Below, piece by piece: positions 44,290 to 56,250 of a DNA stretch of 64,000 nucleotides. The stretch comes from Calonectria ilicicola. Its lineage: Eukaryota; Ascomycota; Sordariomycetes; Hypocreales; Nectriaceae. Position 1 is the stretch's first letter. Each line of letters opens with the position of its first letter. A program made the position numbers and the translations under genes. The notes under the pieces are model-generated. The model ran no database searches. It saw nothing but the letters and a program-made list of their open reading frames with translations, and was not told where the DNA came from. The stretch spans positions 992,001-1,056,000 of the forward strand of contig CP085833.1 of the NCBI GenBank assembly GCA_020809705.1. Reading direction: 5' to 3'.

Positions 44290-47200
44290 TATAGGCTATT
44301 ATATTATTATAAAATTACTATAAAATTCTACTTAGTATTCTAAGTAATATTTTAATTAAATTATTATAATATTATTATAAAATTATTATAAAATTATTTA
44401 AAGTATTTTTTTTATAATAATAAAATAAATTTATAATAATATTCTTTAAGAAATAAATATTAATAATAAAAGAATATTATTAAAATAAAATAGGAATATC
44501 TTTTAATAATTAAAAATATAAATAATAGTAATATAAAGGAAATTAGAAAGGAAGGTTAAGTAATTTTATAAATATTAGATTATTTTAATAAATTATTACT
44601 TTATATATTATATTTATATATTAAATAAATATATATAAAGTATATTTATTTATTTTTCTTATTTATTCTATATCTTAAATATTATAAAGATTAATTATAA
44701 TAAATAGTAGTAATTATATATAATTATATTTAAAATTAATCTATTCTTTAGAAAGTTTATAAGTATAAACTTATACTTTAAAAATAAATTATTTCTTATA
44801 TACTAAAAGAATCCTAAGGTATAATATCTTTTTATAAAAGAAGATCTTAATTATTTAAAAATTAAATAATTAAATAAAGAGATTAAATTAATTATTATTA
44901 ATCTTTATATTACCTAAAAATAATAATACCCTTACCCCAAGAAAATAATTAAATCTTTACTATATAATAAAGCCTATTTTCTTTTATAACTAATTACTAA
45001 AACCTAATCCTATATATAAGCCTTATATAAATAAAAGTATAATCTATTTTAAATCTAATTATAAATAAACCTAATTACCTATATAAATAAATATTAATTT
45101 AATAACTAAAAAGAAATAATAATAGAATTAACTAATTTTCTAGTTAAAAAACTAGAAGAATTCCCTATTAGTCTAGAAGCTACATATACACCTCTAAATC
45201 CTATAATATTAATAAAGGATCTAGATTATACCTTACTATAGGAACTATTAGTTTAAGTAATTAATTTAAGAATAAGAATTTAATTACTTTTTCTTTTATT
45301 TATATAAGTATTTTAAATAAGATTATAAATATTATCTAGATCTCTTTAAATAATTTAATAAATATTAAAGGAATTTTCTTAGAATAATATAATAAAAGAT
45401 AAAGAAGTAAGTATTTAAGAAGAATAGCTATTTAGTATTATCTTTTTAATATAATTTAATAAAGAAGCTAGTTTAAATCCTTTTATAAATAATATACCTT
45501 AAACTTTAATTAAAAGTAAACTAACTTTTAGAAATATAAATAATATAAAAAGATCTTTAAAAAATAATCTTTAGTAAAATATATATACCTTAATATTCTT
45601 ATTTTAAAATATAAAAATAAATAAAGAATTAGAAGAACCTTCTTACTAATATAATCTAAATAATCCTAATTAACTAATTACTATAAGTAAGTTAAATATA
45701 ATTCTATATAAACTTAAATAAAATAAAGAATTAAATATTTATTTTAAAATTAATAAAATTAGATTATTTTAATTAAAAGTAAATAATAAAATAATATAAA
45801 GAGATTTTATTAAAAAAAGTAATATATAAATATATTTTATTATAAAAGCCTTTATTAATACCTTAGAAATATATACTACTTAAGGTAAGGAATATATTTA
45901 AATTTTTCTTTTTAAGATATTATAATTACTTAATAATAAAGCCTATTAATAATATTATAAGCTATTATTAATAAAATAAAAGAAAAGTATAAGAAATAAA
46001 GATAAAGGATTATATTTATAGTATAATATTTTAAAAAAATAATTTAAAATATAACCACAAGTAGCCTAGAAGGAATTTAATAACTTATATTATATTTTAT
46101 ATAATATATACTAGAAACTTACCTTCTAGGTATAGCTTATAATACTTAAAGACCAAGTAGCTAGGATAAAGATATTATTTAATAATCTTCTTTAGAAAGC
46201 ATTTAGCAAGCTAGATTTTATTCTTATTATAATCTTCTTTTATTTTAATAAAAGAGAAATCTTAGAAGATTAGTATAATTAATATAAGAAAAAGATATTA
46301 TTAATTTAAACTTAATTAATAATAAGAGTATAGATTAATATAGGTAAGAAGCTATTAATTAATTAAAACTAAGAAAAAGATAGTTTATAAATTAAAGGAC
46401 TTAAATTTTTAAAAAGAAAATCAAATACCTTTAAAAGAGAAGAATATTAATCTAATTAGATCCTATTAAAAGAAAATTAAAATAACTTCTTCTAAAATAA
46501 AGAAAGATAATTAATATATAAAAATTACTACTCATTTAATTAGAATATATATTAATCTTAACTATACTAGACTTACTAGAATATTAGAGAAGGAAATAGT
46601 AATATATATATCTAAGCTACTAGCTTAATCCTTATTAATAATATAAGAACCTCTAATAATAATAACTAAAATTAGATTAATATATTAATAGTAAGGGCTA
46701 TATTAACCTACTTAAATAATAACAAAGAAAACCAATCTTCTAAAAGTAAATAATTAATATATTATATTCTTTAAAAGCTTTTTATTAATAAATAGGATAG
46801 AATATATCTATCCTAGGAAATTATAGATATTATTAATACTTTTAAAGATTAAGATATTTTTATAAATGTAAAGGTTATAGTAAATAAAGATAATAATATT
46901 AATAATAAATTAGAAGAAGAAGAGGAAGAGCTAGTATAAGATAACTTTTATAGATTAATATAAGAAGTATTTATTCTTATAAGCTAGAATAATTTAATTT
47001 TCTTTATATTAGATATTTTTAATAATAAGATAGTAGAAATATTAAAATAAGATTATACTTTAAAAGAAAAAATCCTTTAAAAGACTTTAAAAAAAGTTAA
47101 TTATAAACCTATAAAAGAAAAACCTAATCTTAGATAGCTAATTAAATATATTTATATTAAGATTTAAATTTATAAGGATAAGAACCTTAAAAAGTAAATA

Positions 47201-50200
47201 ATAATTTATAATAATATTAAAGCTAATTATTTAATAATTAATAAAAAGGTATTACCTTTTATAATTAATTTTAAAGTAGATTAATCTTTTACTATTAATT
47301 TGGAAGAAGTAGGGGTTAATAGAGCTATTAGATAGATAGAATTTATAATTTTCTTTTTTAATTTAAAAAATAGGGAATCTATTATAATAAAAGTATATAT
47401 AGGTATATAGATTATTTTTAAACTTTTAATAAATCTTTTATTAAAATAAGAATTTAATATTTTATATTAAGTAAATATATTAAATTTAAAAAATAAAATT
47501 ATTATTAATTTTATAAAAAAAGTCTAAGTATTAATAATAATATATAAAAGGTAATATTATAATAATATTAAAATAATATTAATAGACTTTATTATTATTT
47601 TATTTAAAAGTAGAAAAAGTATATAAATTAAGATATTTAAGCTGGCTAATAATTAGGATTTTCTATTTACTTTACAAAGAAAAGGAATACTAGCTATTAT
47701 AATATATTAGCCTAAGATAATATATATAATAAATTAATTTTAAAGGCTTATAATTATTTAAAAAAATTAGAAAGTAGGATACTTTAAACTATTAAATAAA
47801 AGAACTATCTTTAATAAGATTAATTAAGGTATTTTAGAAGATATTCCTAGAGATCATATCCTCTTTATTAAAGATTTAAATAAATTAACTCTTTTTAAAA
47901 ATAAAGAAAGAGATAAAGATAATTAGACTTCTAATTTTAATATATAGAAATAGAGGATTGATTATAATATTAAGCTTAGAATATTATATTTAAAAAATAT
48001 TTAAATTTAAGTTTTAAAGAATAATATATATATATATAATTATTTATTTAGATTAATAGATTAGTTATAATTAATGCTAGATAACTATTTAGAAGTATAG
48101 GAGAATATTGCTCTTATTAAGATTCTAATAAAAGATTAAATAAGAATTTTATTTATTAATAATTAATATAAAAAGAAGATTAGATCTAAATCTTACTTTT
48201 TAAATCTTAAAAGTTATAAATTTTTAAATAAACTCTTTAATAGATTATATAAATAAAAATAAATAAAATATATTATTAAATTAACTCCTTTTACTAGCTT
48301 TATATTTATAATTTAGAAGATTATAAATAATAAAAAGAAAAGATAAATTATTATTAATTTATAAGCACTTAATTATATTATTATTCTAGATATATATCTA
48401 TTACCCTTATAATAAGATATTATCTAGATATTATATAATAAAAAATAATTTATTATTATAAATATTTATAGTTTCTTTTATTAATTCCTAATCTAATAAG
48501 AATATTATAATAGATTTATAGTAATTAGCTACTAAGGATTAGAAAGATTAAAGATTATATTAATAGATTTTAAGAATTTATCTATATATATATAATATTT
48601 TATAAATAATATATTTTAAATATATAAAGATTATACTTATATATTTATTAATAATATTATAATCTTCTTTAATATTTATAAAAGCTATTTAAAGCACTTA
48701 TATACTATCCTTAAGCTATTTTAAAAACTTAATATATTATTATTATTAGAAAAGTCCTTTATAGGATTTCTATTAATAGAATTACTAGAATTTTATATTA
48801 ATAAAATAGGATTAATAAATATAGAAGTATAAGTAAAAGCTTTAAAAAACATTAGCTTTCTAAATAATCTTAAAAACCTTAAATAATAGATTAATATAAC
48901 TAGATAACTATATTATTTAATTCTATACTTTATATAAAAAATGGACCCTCTCTAGAAAAGGAAAATAATAATATTAGCTAAAAGTTAAAAAAATAAGAAA
49001 CTTAAAGTAAGATTATAAAAAGAAGTATATATTTTAAAGATTACCTTTAAACTAATTAAAAAAGAAAAGATATACTTTAAAGATATAAAGTAAGCTTTAA
49101 TAAACCCTATTACTCTTTTCCATTTTAATCTAGAAGAACTACTTTTTTTATAAGTAAATACTTTTTAGAAAAAGGGAATTAATAGTGTGATTTTTTATCT
49201 TAATTTAATATATAAATAGAATAGAGAATTAATTATATTATTAAAGTATATTTAGCTAATAATATATATTAGTTGTATTATATAAGATATTAAAACCTAA
49301 TACTAGCCTACTAAGATAGAAATAATAAGGCTAGTATGGGCATATTATAAGCTATAAATATAGTTATACTTTATTAAAAGGAAGATAATTCACATTTTTA
49401 TAAACTATATAGTATTATATACTTTAATAAATTAAAAATTAGCCTTTATATATAATACTAAAAGTAATAAGAAATTAATAATTATATTATAATATCTAAG
49501 CTAATATTTACTTAAGATATATTATATTCTTAATATAACTAATATTAATATAAATACTTTTTTATAATTATTAATAAAAGATAAAAAAAATAAATCCTAA
49601 TTAAAAAAGAATTTAATTAAATATAAAAAGAAAAATATAAAATTAATTAAATATTTTATTTTATAAAAATTAAAGCTAAATTATCTTTTTTAATAATATT
49701 AAAAAAGAATATAAAGAATACTTTAAGTAAAGTAATATCCTAGAACAATTAAAGAACTAAAATAATAAACCTAGATTGCTATTTACTTAAATAAATAGAT
49801 TATTATATTTAAAAGAATTAAATAATATTATATAATTTTATCTTTTAGAAAAAGCAGCTAGGCTGATAGTATAGGAAATATACTAATGTAAATTCTATTC
49901 TAGCTAAAGGAGGATTATATAGGAAATATATGCTAGTTATATTATTAAAGATTTAAAATCAATTATTAAAAATAAGATAAAGGATTATAAAATATGCTAA
50001 TATAATCAAATAAATTGCCAAAAACCACTAAATGAACTAATTCTAATCTAATTATCCCTAATTCTATTTTATATTATAATAATAGACTTTATTATTAATT
50101 TACTAATTATAAAATCTAAGAAATAATTATAGTATAATTTTAGAAAAAAATACTATAATATCCTTCTAATAATAACTTATAAATTCTCTAAAATATATAT

Positions 50201-53200
50201 ACTTATCCCTAGAAATATTAAGTTTATTATAATTAATTAAATATAAGTCTTATATAAAGAATTACTAAGAAATAATTAAAGAATCTCTAAGTCTATTATC
50301 TTAAATTATAATTAAAAATTTATTTTAAAATATGAATAAAGTTATAAAAATTATTTAATACTTATCTATTATTCTTAATAATATACCACCTACAAACTAA
50401 TAGAATATTAGAATAAAGGAATTAGATAGTAAAAATAATACTATAATATTTTATTATAAATTACCTACTAGAATTATAGATAAATACACTTATCTTACTA
50501 TAATTTAATTTAAATAACTTATACTTATTAATTATTAAGATATTACTTAGTAAATTAATAATAAATTAAAAAATAAATAATAGATTAAGATATATTAAAT
50601 ATCTAAATAACCTACTAGATTAATAAATATTATATAATTAAATATAATTATTAATTATATAATCTTAAGTTATTATAAAATATAAATATAATAAGAAGTA
50701 TTAATTAATAAAATTTAAAATTAATAATTAGATATAGCTAGAATTTAGTAAAAATAGATATAATATTATTAATAATTAAATTAAAAAATTTAAGAAAAGA
50801 TATACTAGATTATATAAAATTATAAAAAGAGTCAGCTATTTGGCTTATAAACTTAAAATATAAGATAATATAAATATCTACTTTATAATATTAATAATAT
50901 ATTTAATATTTATTATACCTTTAATAAAATATTCTAGATTAATTAATATAAAAGAATCAAGATTAGAATAATAATAAAATAAGTATTAATATTAAGAAGT
51001 TAAGTATATCCTAGATTATAAAGTTATTAAGAAAGGGAATAAAAGGTAGAATAAGTATGTAGTTATTTAGAAAGAATATTTTAATAATTTTAATATCTAA
51101 TTAGAGGAATTAGCTATAAATATAGATATTTTTATTTAAGAATTCTTAAAAAATATAAATATTATTAAGATCTTATAATCTCTAAGGTTAAGAAAAATAA
51201 AGGATTATTAAGTTCTTTTAATAAAAGGAAAAAGAGTATATAAATAGAGAATAATTATAAAACTAAAAACCTTACTTAGATTAAAATTAAAGAAGATATA
51301 TTTTAGGAATTAAAAATAGCCTTTTATTTAGCAATTATCTTATAATATTAAGATCTAATCTTAAAAGTCTATATTAAAATAGATATATTTATTAAGGCTA
51401 TCTTAGAGATCTTATTATAACTTATAAAAGATTAATAATACTTAATAGCCTATTAACTAAAGAAGTTCTTTAATATTAAATAATATTAAGGAATTAGATA
51501 GTAAAAATTATTTATAATTATTAAAAGCTTAAAGTATTAAAGTTATTATTTATTAAGATTATTAAAGAGATTTATAATATTAATAGATTATTTTATTTTT
51601 AAAGGTATTATTAAAGTTTTAATAAAAGATTTTAAAGGAAGATTTATAAGATAGATTTATAAATTATTTTTATTTAATTTTAATTTTAAATATAAATTAA
51701 AAAAACTTAATTTAATAAATAATTTATTAAAATAATTAGATTATATAAAAAAGGAAATTATATATAAAAATATATTTTTTATATTTATAAAGAAGTTTTA
51801 ATTAATAAAAAAATTATTATTAAATATATAATATATAATTATTAATATAAAAAATAAAATTAAGATTATTAATATTTATATATAAATTATTTATATTAAT
51901 TTTAAAGATAGTATATTTATATATTAAATAATAAGTAAAGGTTCTTTACTTTTAAATTAAAAGTAAGCTATTAGATTATTAGATTAGTGGAATATAATTA
52001 TAATCTCTTTAATTATATAATAATAAAAGATTAATAATACTATTATAAAGAAGAGTATTTAATAAAAAGAGGTTATATACTCTAATTATAAGGATCTATT
52101 AGAAGCTAGGGTAGTTAGTCTGGAATAACTTATCTTATATTCTATTATAAGAAAGCTTATAAAAAATAAAATAATATTTCTTATTTAATTATCTATATAA
52201 TTAAAAAAATTAATTTAAAGATTATAAACTAAAGATCCTTTTTATTAATAGTAAATATAAAAGATTAAATAAGGTACTAGAGATATAGAGGTATATTATT
52301 TAGATAGAAATAATATACTTTTTTATAAAGGAAGATTAGTTATTTTAGTATAATATATATTAAGGATTAAAATATTTTATAGATATTATAATAATTTAAA
52401 AGTAGGGTATATAGAAGTTATTAAGATAATTAAACTTATTAAAAGAAAATTCTATTAGAAAGGAATTATAAAGGATATATATAATTATATCTTAAGATAC
52501 TAGATATATTAGGGTATATAAACCTTATATTATAGATTATATAAGAAGCTATAGTCTTTATTATTATTAATATATCCCTTTTAAGAAATTAATATAGATT
52601 TTATTATAAAATTATTTTAAAGTATTTATAATAATAAAGAAAAATATAATATTATTTTTATAATTATTTATTATATAATAAAATTTATTATATTTATATT
52701 TATAAAAAAAATATTTATTATTATTTAAATAATATAAATATTATATAAATATATAAAATATTAATATAAAATATTAAAAAGTATTATAAATAATTAAAAT
52801 AAATTATTTATAAACTAATTCTAAGAAAAATTAATAAAAGAATAAATAATAATTAAGTAATTATTTACTATCTATTATCCTTAAATTAATAAATAAATTA
52901 AATAAATATATTAGACTTTAAAAAGATACTTAAGATTATTTATAGAAAAAATCTTAAAAAGATAAATAATATAACTCTCTAAGAGTAAGTTTATTTATAA
53001 TAATAGTTAATATAATATTATTAAAGTATTACTAATATAAGTATTATATAATTATTATTTTAGAATAATTAAGTATACTTTAAAATACTTAAAGATTTAT
53101 ATATAAAATATATAAAAGTATATTAAAATTTTAAATTATATATATATTTAAATTTAATAATATTAATAAAAAATTATAAAAATATAAATTAAGTATTATA

Positions 53201-53940
53201 ATAAAAAATATATTATTATAAAATATAAAAAAGAATAAATTATAATTTATTTATAAAGAACTTTAGATTTAAATATAAAAAGCTTATATTTAAATTTATT
53301 AAGATTATTATTATTAAAAAAATAAAATAATAAGCTTATAAAATATATTTATTTAAATAATATTAATAAATATATAATATTTTCTTAATTCTTTTACTTA
53401 AATTTTAAAAAATATTAAAAATAATATTATTATTTACTTATTAAAATTAATTAAAAAAGAAAATAAATAAAAAATTAAAAATATTATTATATATAAAAGT
53501 AATAATAATAAAATATTATATTAAATTAAATAAATTAAATAATTTATAAAGTATAATATATAAAAATTTAAAATTTATTTTAAAAATATAATAACTTTAA
53601 TATATAAGTATTATAAATAGATTAAAAGAATATATAAAAAATAAAATAATAAAATATAAAGATAATATTATTTTTATTAAATCCTTTTAAAATTTAAAAA
53701 TAAACTTTTAAAAGAAAAAAATAATTATAAAAATATAAAACTAAAAGAATTAATTAAGTATATATATTAAATATATATTAATATAAGATATTATAAAGTA
53801 AGAATACTTATAATAATATTATATAGTAAGTATAAGTAAATAATTCTATAGTTTATTAAATTAAAGTCTTAGTAATAAGAATAGAGGTCTATTATAGTCC
53901 TATTCATACTTTACCTCAGTTGTGAATCCAGTTCATTACA
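44290..53940 (+). mobile_element. RIP-degraded Ty3/gypsy retrotransposon, plus strand
   Basis: The pol order is readable through the stops. Near 48340-48480 a reverse-transcriptase block resembling the D-x-RALN..I..YPLPL..DI motif remains. Near 48640-48690 the Y-x-DD box has become a FINN-like stretch, followed by IIFF and HL. Near 48760 there is a KSFIGF-like block. Near 52540-53040 the integrase core survives: INIDFI, TKF-like residues, a DRNKLF-like stretch, a TYHP..NKQ block and YNNS. Near 53200-53330 the integrase tail keeps KYYNKK, YKK and KNLRFKYKKL..KFI. The 3' end at 53940 reads CATTACA, consistent with an LTR ending in CA. A plus-strand gag probably lies around 44.9-47 kb but is not recognisable. 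It is non-functional. Confidence 0.75.
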
Positions 53941-54575
53941 TATAATAGCTTAATTATATTTATTATTATTATAATTTTAAAAAATTTTTAAAATAAAATT
54001 TATAATTAAAATTATATTATATATATTATTAAATTTATTACTTTTTAATTAAATATAATATATTATATTTATTTTTAATAATAAAATTTTTTATTTAATT
54101 TAATATTTTATTTAAATAATTTATGATTATAATTATAATTTATATAATAACTTTTTTAAAAAGAATATATAATATATAACCTATAAGCTAGCTCTTACAA
54201 CTTAGCTTGCGCTAAGTGCTAGCTGCTTAACTCCTAGGTAAGTTAGTCTTAAACCGAGCTATAACAGTAGTTTTCTCAAAGACTGCTGTAAATCGCCGGT
54301 CGCGGCGGTGGGACTTTGTCAACCCACCGTCAGGAACAATTTGGATACTCGTTATCATAATTTGATTGCTGCATAACAAGTGGCTAAGAAAACACTAAAG
54401 TCGGGATCTGCATTTTCGGTGAGTTTCGGTTAGTTGGATACACTAGTCCGACATAGGAAGCTAAACACTTCGACTCATTCTGAGTGCTAGGTATCTAGTG
54501 GGTCTGCCCCTCTATAAATACAAGTAACCAGACACGACAATTGAAGCTCATCATCAACCAATTCATCACTTCAAA
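53941..54575. promoter_or_regulatory. AT-rich tail and TRI101 promoter
   Basis: Sequence remains RIP-like to about 54180 and then returns abruptly to normal composition. The remaining roughly 390 bp is the TRI101 promoter, with a TATA-like TATAAATA at about 54513-54520. I found no YNAGGCC match in it, unlike most other TRI promoters in the window. Confidence 0.5.
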
Positions 54576-55940
54576 ATGGCTGCAGCAAACGGGGTTTCAT
54601 CTAAGCTAGACATGCAGCTGGACATCATTGGGCAACAGCCTCTCATGACAGAGATCTACACCCCGATCAGCTTTGTCTACCCTATCTCTGACCCTTCCGC
54701 CCACCCCAGCATCATCAACACGCTTAACAAAGGTCTTCAGCGGCTTTCACAACACTTCCCTTGGGTAGCCGGACAAGTGAAAAAGACCGGGGGCGCCGAC
54801 GACTTGAGAATCATAGCATTTGAGGAAACGCCACGACTGGTCATCAAGGACCTCCGCGATGACCCTACGGCACCTACCATAGAGACCCTGAGAAAGGCAA
54901 AATTTCCTATGCGCATGTTCGATGAAAATTTGATTGCACCAAGGAAGACATTGCCTATTGGGATTTCCCCCGATGACCCCAGTCCTGTCCTCCTTTTCCA
55001 ACTCAACTTCATCCAAGGCGGCATCATATTCAGTGTCTTGGGACAGCATGCTTGCATGGATATGACAGGTCAGGACGAGCTTATTCGACTTTTATCTAAA
55101 GCTTGTCGCAGCGAGGATTTTACTGAGGAAGAGACCAAGAATATGAATATTGACCGCAAGAGTCTTATTCCTCTTCTTGATAACTACGAAGTCGGCCCCG
55201 AGTTAGATCATCAAATCGTCAGACCTCCTTCAGGCGACGCTGCGGCAACACCAGTAAAGGCAAGCTGGGCTTTCTTTTCCTTTAGCCCCCAAGCTCTTTC
55301 TGAGCTCAAGGATGAGGCAACCAAGACTCTTGGCCAACTTAAAGACGAAGCCCCCATCAAGTTTATCTCAACAGACGATGCTCTCTCCGCATTCATCTGG
55401 CAATCTACCAGCCGCGCTCGTCTTCCTCGTCTAGAAGGTTCAGACTCAACGCAGTTCTGCCGCGCAGTTGATGTGCGCACCCAAATGGGAGCACCCAAGA
55501 ACTATCCAGGCATCCTTCAGAACATGGCCTATAGCATCGCGACCTTGTCTGAGGTTGTCAACGAGCCTCTCGGCGCTGTAGCTTCACGTCTACGACGCGA
55601 ACTTGACTGCGAGACTCTACGCCGCCGGACTGAGGCTTTTGTCACCTATCTGAATCAACATAAGAGAGGCTTGTCTGTCACAGCAGACGCAAACCCTTCG
55701 ACAGACATCATGTTGAGCTCATGGGCAAAGGTAGGATGTTGGGACTATGACTTCGGTCTTGAATTAGGAAAGCCTGAGAGTGTGAGGAGGCCGATCTTCG
55801 AGCCATTTGAGAGTCTTATGTATCTGATGCCCAAGAGGTCAGATGGAGAGATCACTGCGGCAATCTCACTTAGGGACGAGGATATGGAGAACTTGAAGGG
55901 AGATGAGAAGTGGAAGAAGTTTGGAGTGTTTATTGGATAG
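54576..55940 (+). CDS. TRI101: Trichothecene 3-O-acetyltransferase (TRI101)
   Basis: The gene is a single 454-residue frame. It is recognisable as TRI101 throughout: an N-terminal QLDIIGQ block, the ITxxSxxYP-like ISFVYPISDPS region, VKDLRDDPTAPTIE and APRKTLPIG. The catalytic HxxxD is H158-A-C-M-D162, offset by two from the Fusarium enzyme. The BAHD-type structural motif appears as DFGLELGKPE near the C-terminus. The enzyme acetylates the C-3 hydroxyl of isotrichodermol-type intermediates and acts as self-protection by lowering toxicity. In the classical Fusarium layout TRI101 is at a separate locus; here it is about 14 kb from TRI8, surrounded on both sides by RIP-degraded transposons, yet shows no visible damage itself. 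Confidence 0.97.
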   Translation: MAAANGVSSKLDMQLDIIGQQPLMTEIYTPISFVYPISDPSAHPSIINTLNKGLQRLSQHFPWVAGQVKKTGGADDLRIIAFEETPRLVIKDLRDDPTAPTIETLRKAKFPMRMFDENLIAPRKTLPIGISPDDPSPVLLFQLNFIQGGIIFSVLGQHACMDMTGQDELIRLLSKACRSEDFTEEETKNMNIDRKSLIPLLDNYEVGPELDHQIVRPPSGDAAATPVKASWAFFSFSPQALSELKDEATKTLGQLKDEAPIKFISTDDALSAFIWQSTSRARLPRLEGSDSTQFCRAVDVRTQMGAPKNYPGILQNMAYSIATLSEVVNEPLGAVASRLRRELDCETLRRRTEAFVTYLNQHKRGLSVTADANPSTDIMLSSWAKVGCWDYDFGLELGKPESVRRPIFEPFESLMYLMPKRSDGEITAAISLRDEDMENLKGDEKWKKFGVFIG

Positions 55941-56019
55941 AAGTATAGAAGGTATATTAGATACAAGTAGAGAGATGTTATTAAATTAAAGTAGAAGATG
56001 TATAAAATACCTTTTGTTA

Positions 56020-56250
56020 GGATCCGCACTTCCTGTTACGTCCGTTAGCCGGTTAGGCTAAAAGATAAGTTTATAATTGCAATGCTTGTAATTATAGGTG
56101 TAGATAATAGATGTTATAAGGGTTATTATATATTATAGGGTATTAAGTTATAATATAATATTTATAATTATAAGTATAAATAATAAATATTATAAAAGTT
56201 ACTATATATTATAAGATACTAAGTTATAACACTTTTAATTATCTTTTTAT
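56020..56250. repeat. Short 75-bp tandem duplication, second copy RIP-shifted
   Basis: The segment starting near 56089 recurs about 75 bp later near 56164. Differences are mostly G in the first copy to A in the second (GGTGTAGATAATAGATG against AGTATAAATAATAAATA). This is the start of the AT-rich block downstream of TRI101. Confidence 0.6.

Noticed and set aside
43285..53942. Giant DNA transposon with long terminal inverted repeats
   Set aside because: The internal coding order is Ty3/gypsy pol, and the arms correspond to the integrase/LTR end. An inverted second retroelement copy explains the arms better.
40329..54180. TRI17-type polyketide synthase or other large cluster gene hidden in the block
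   Set aside because: No frame longer than about 60 codons exists, and the readable fragments are transposase and gypsy pol, not PKS domains.
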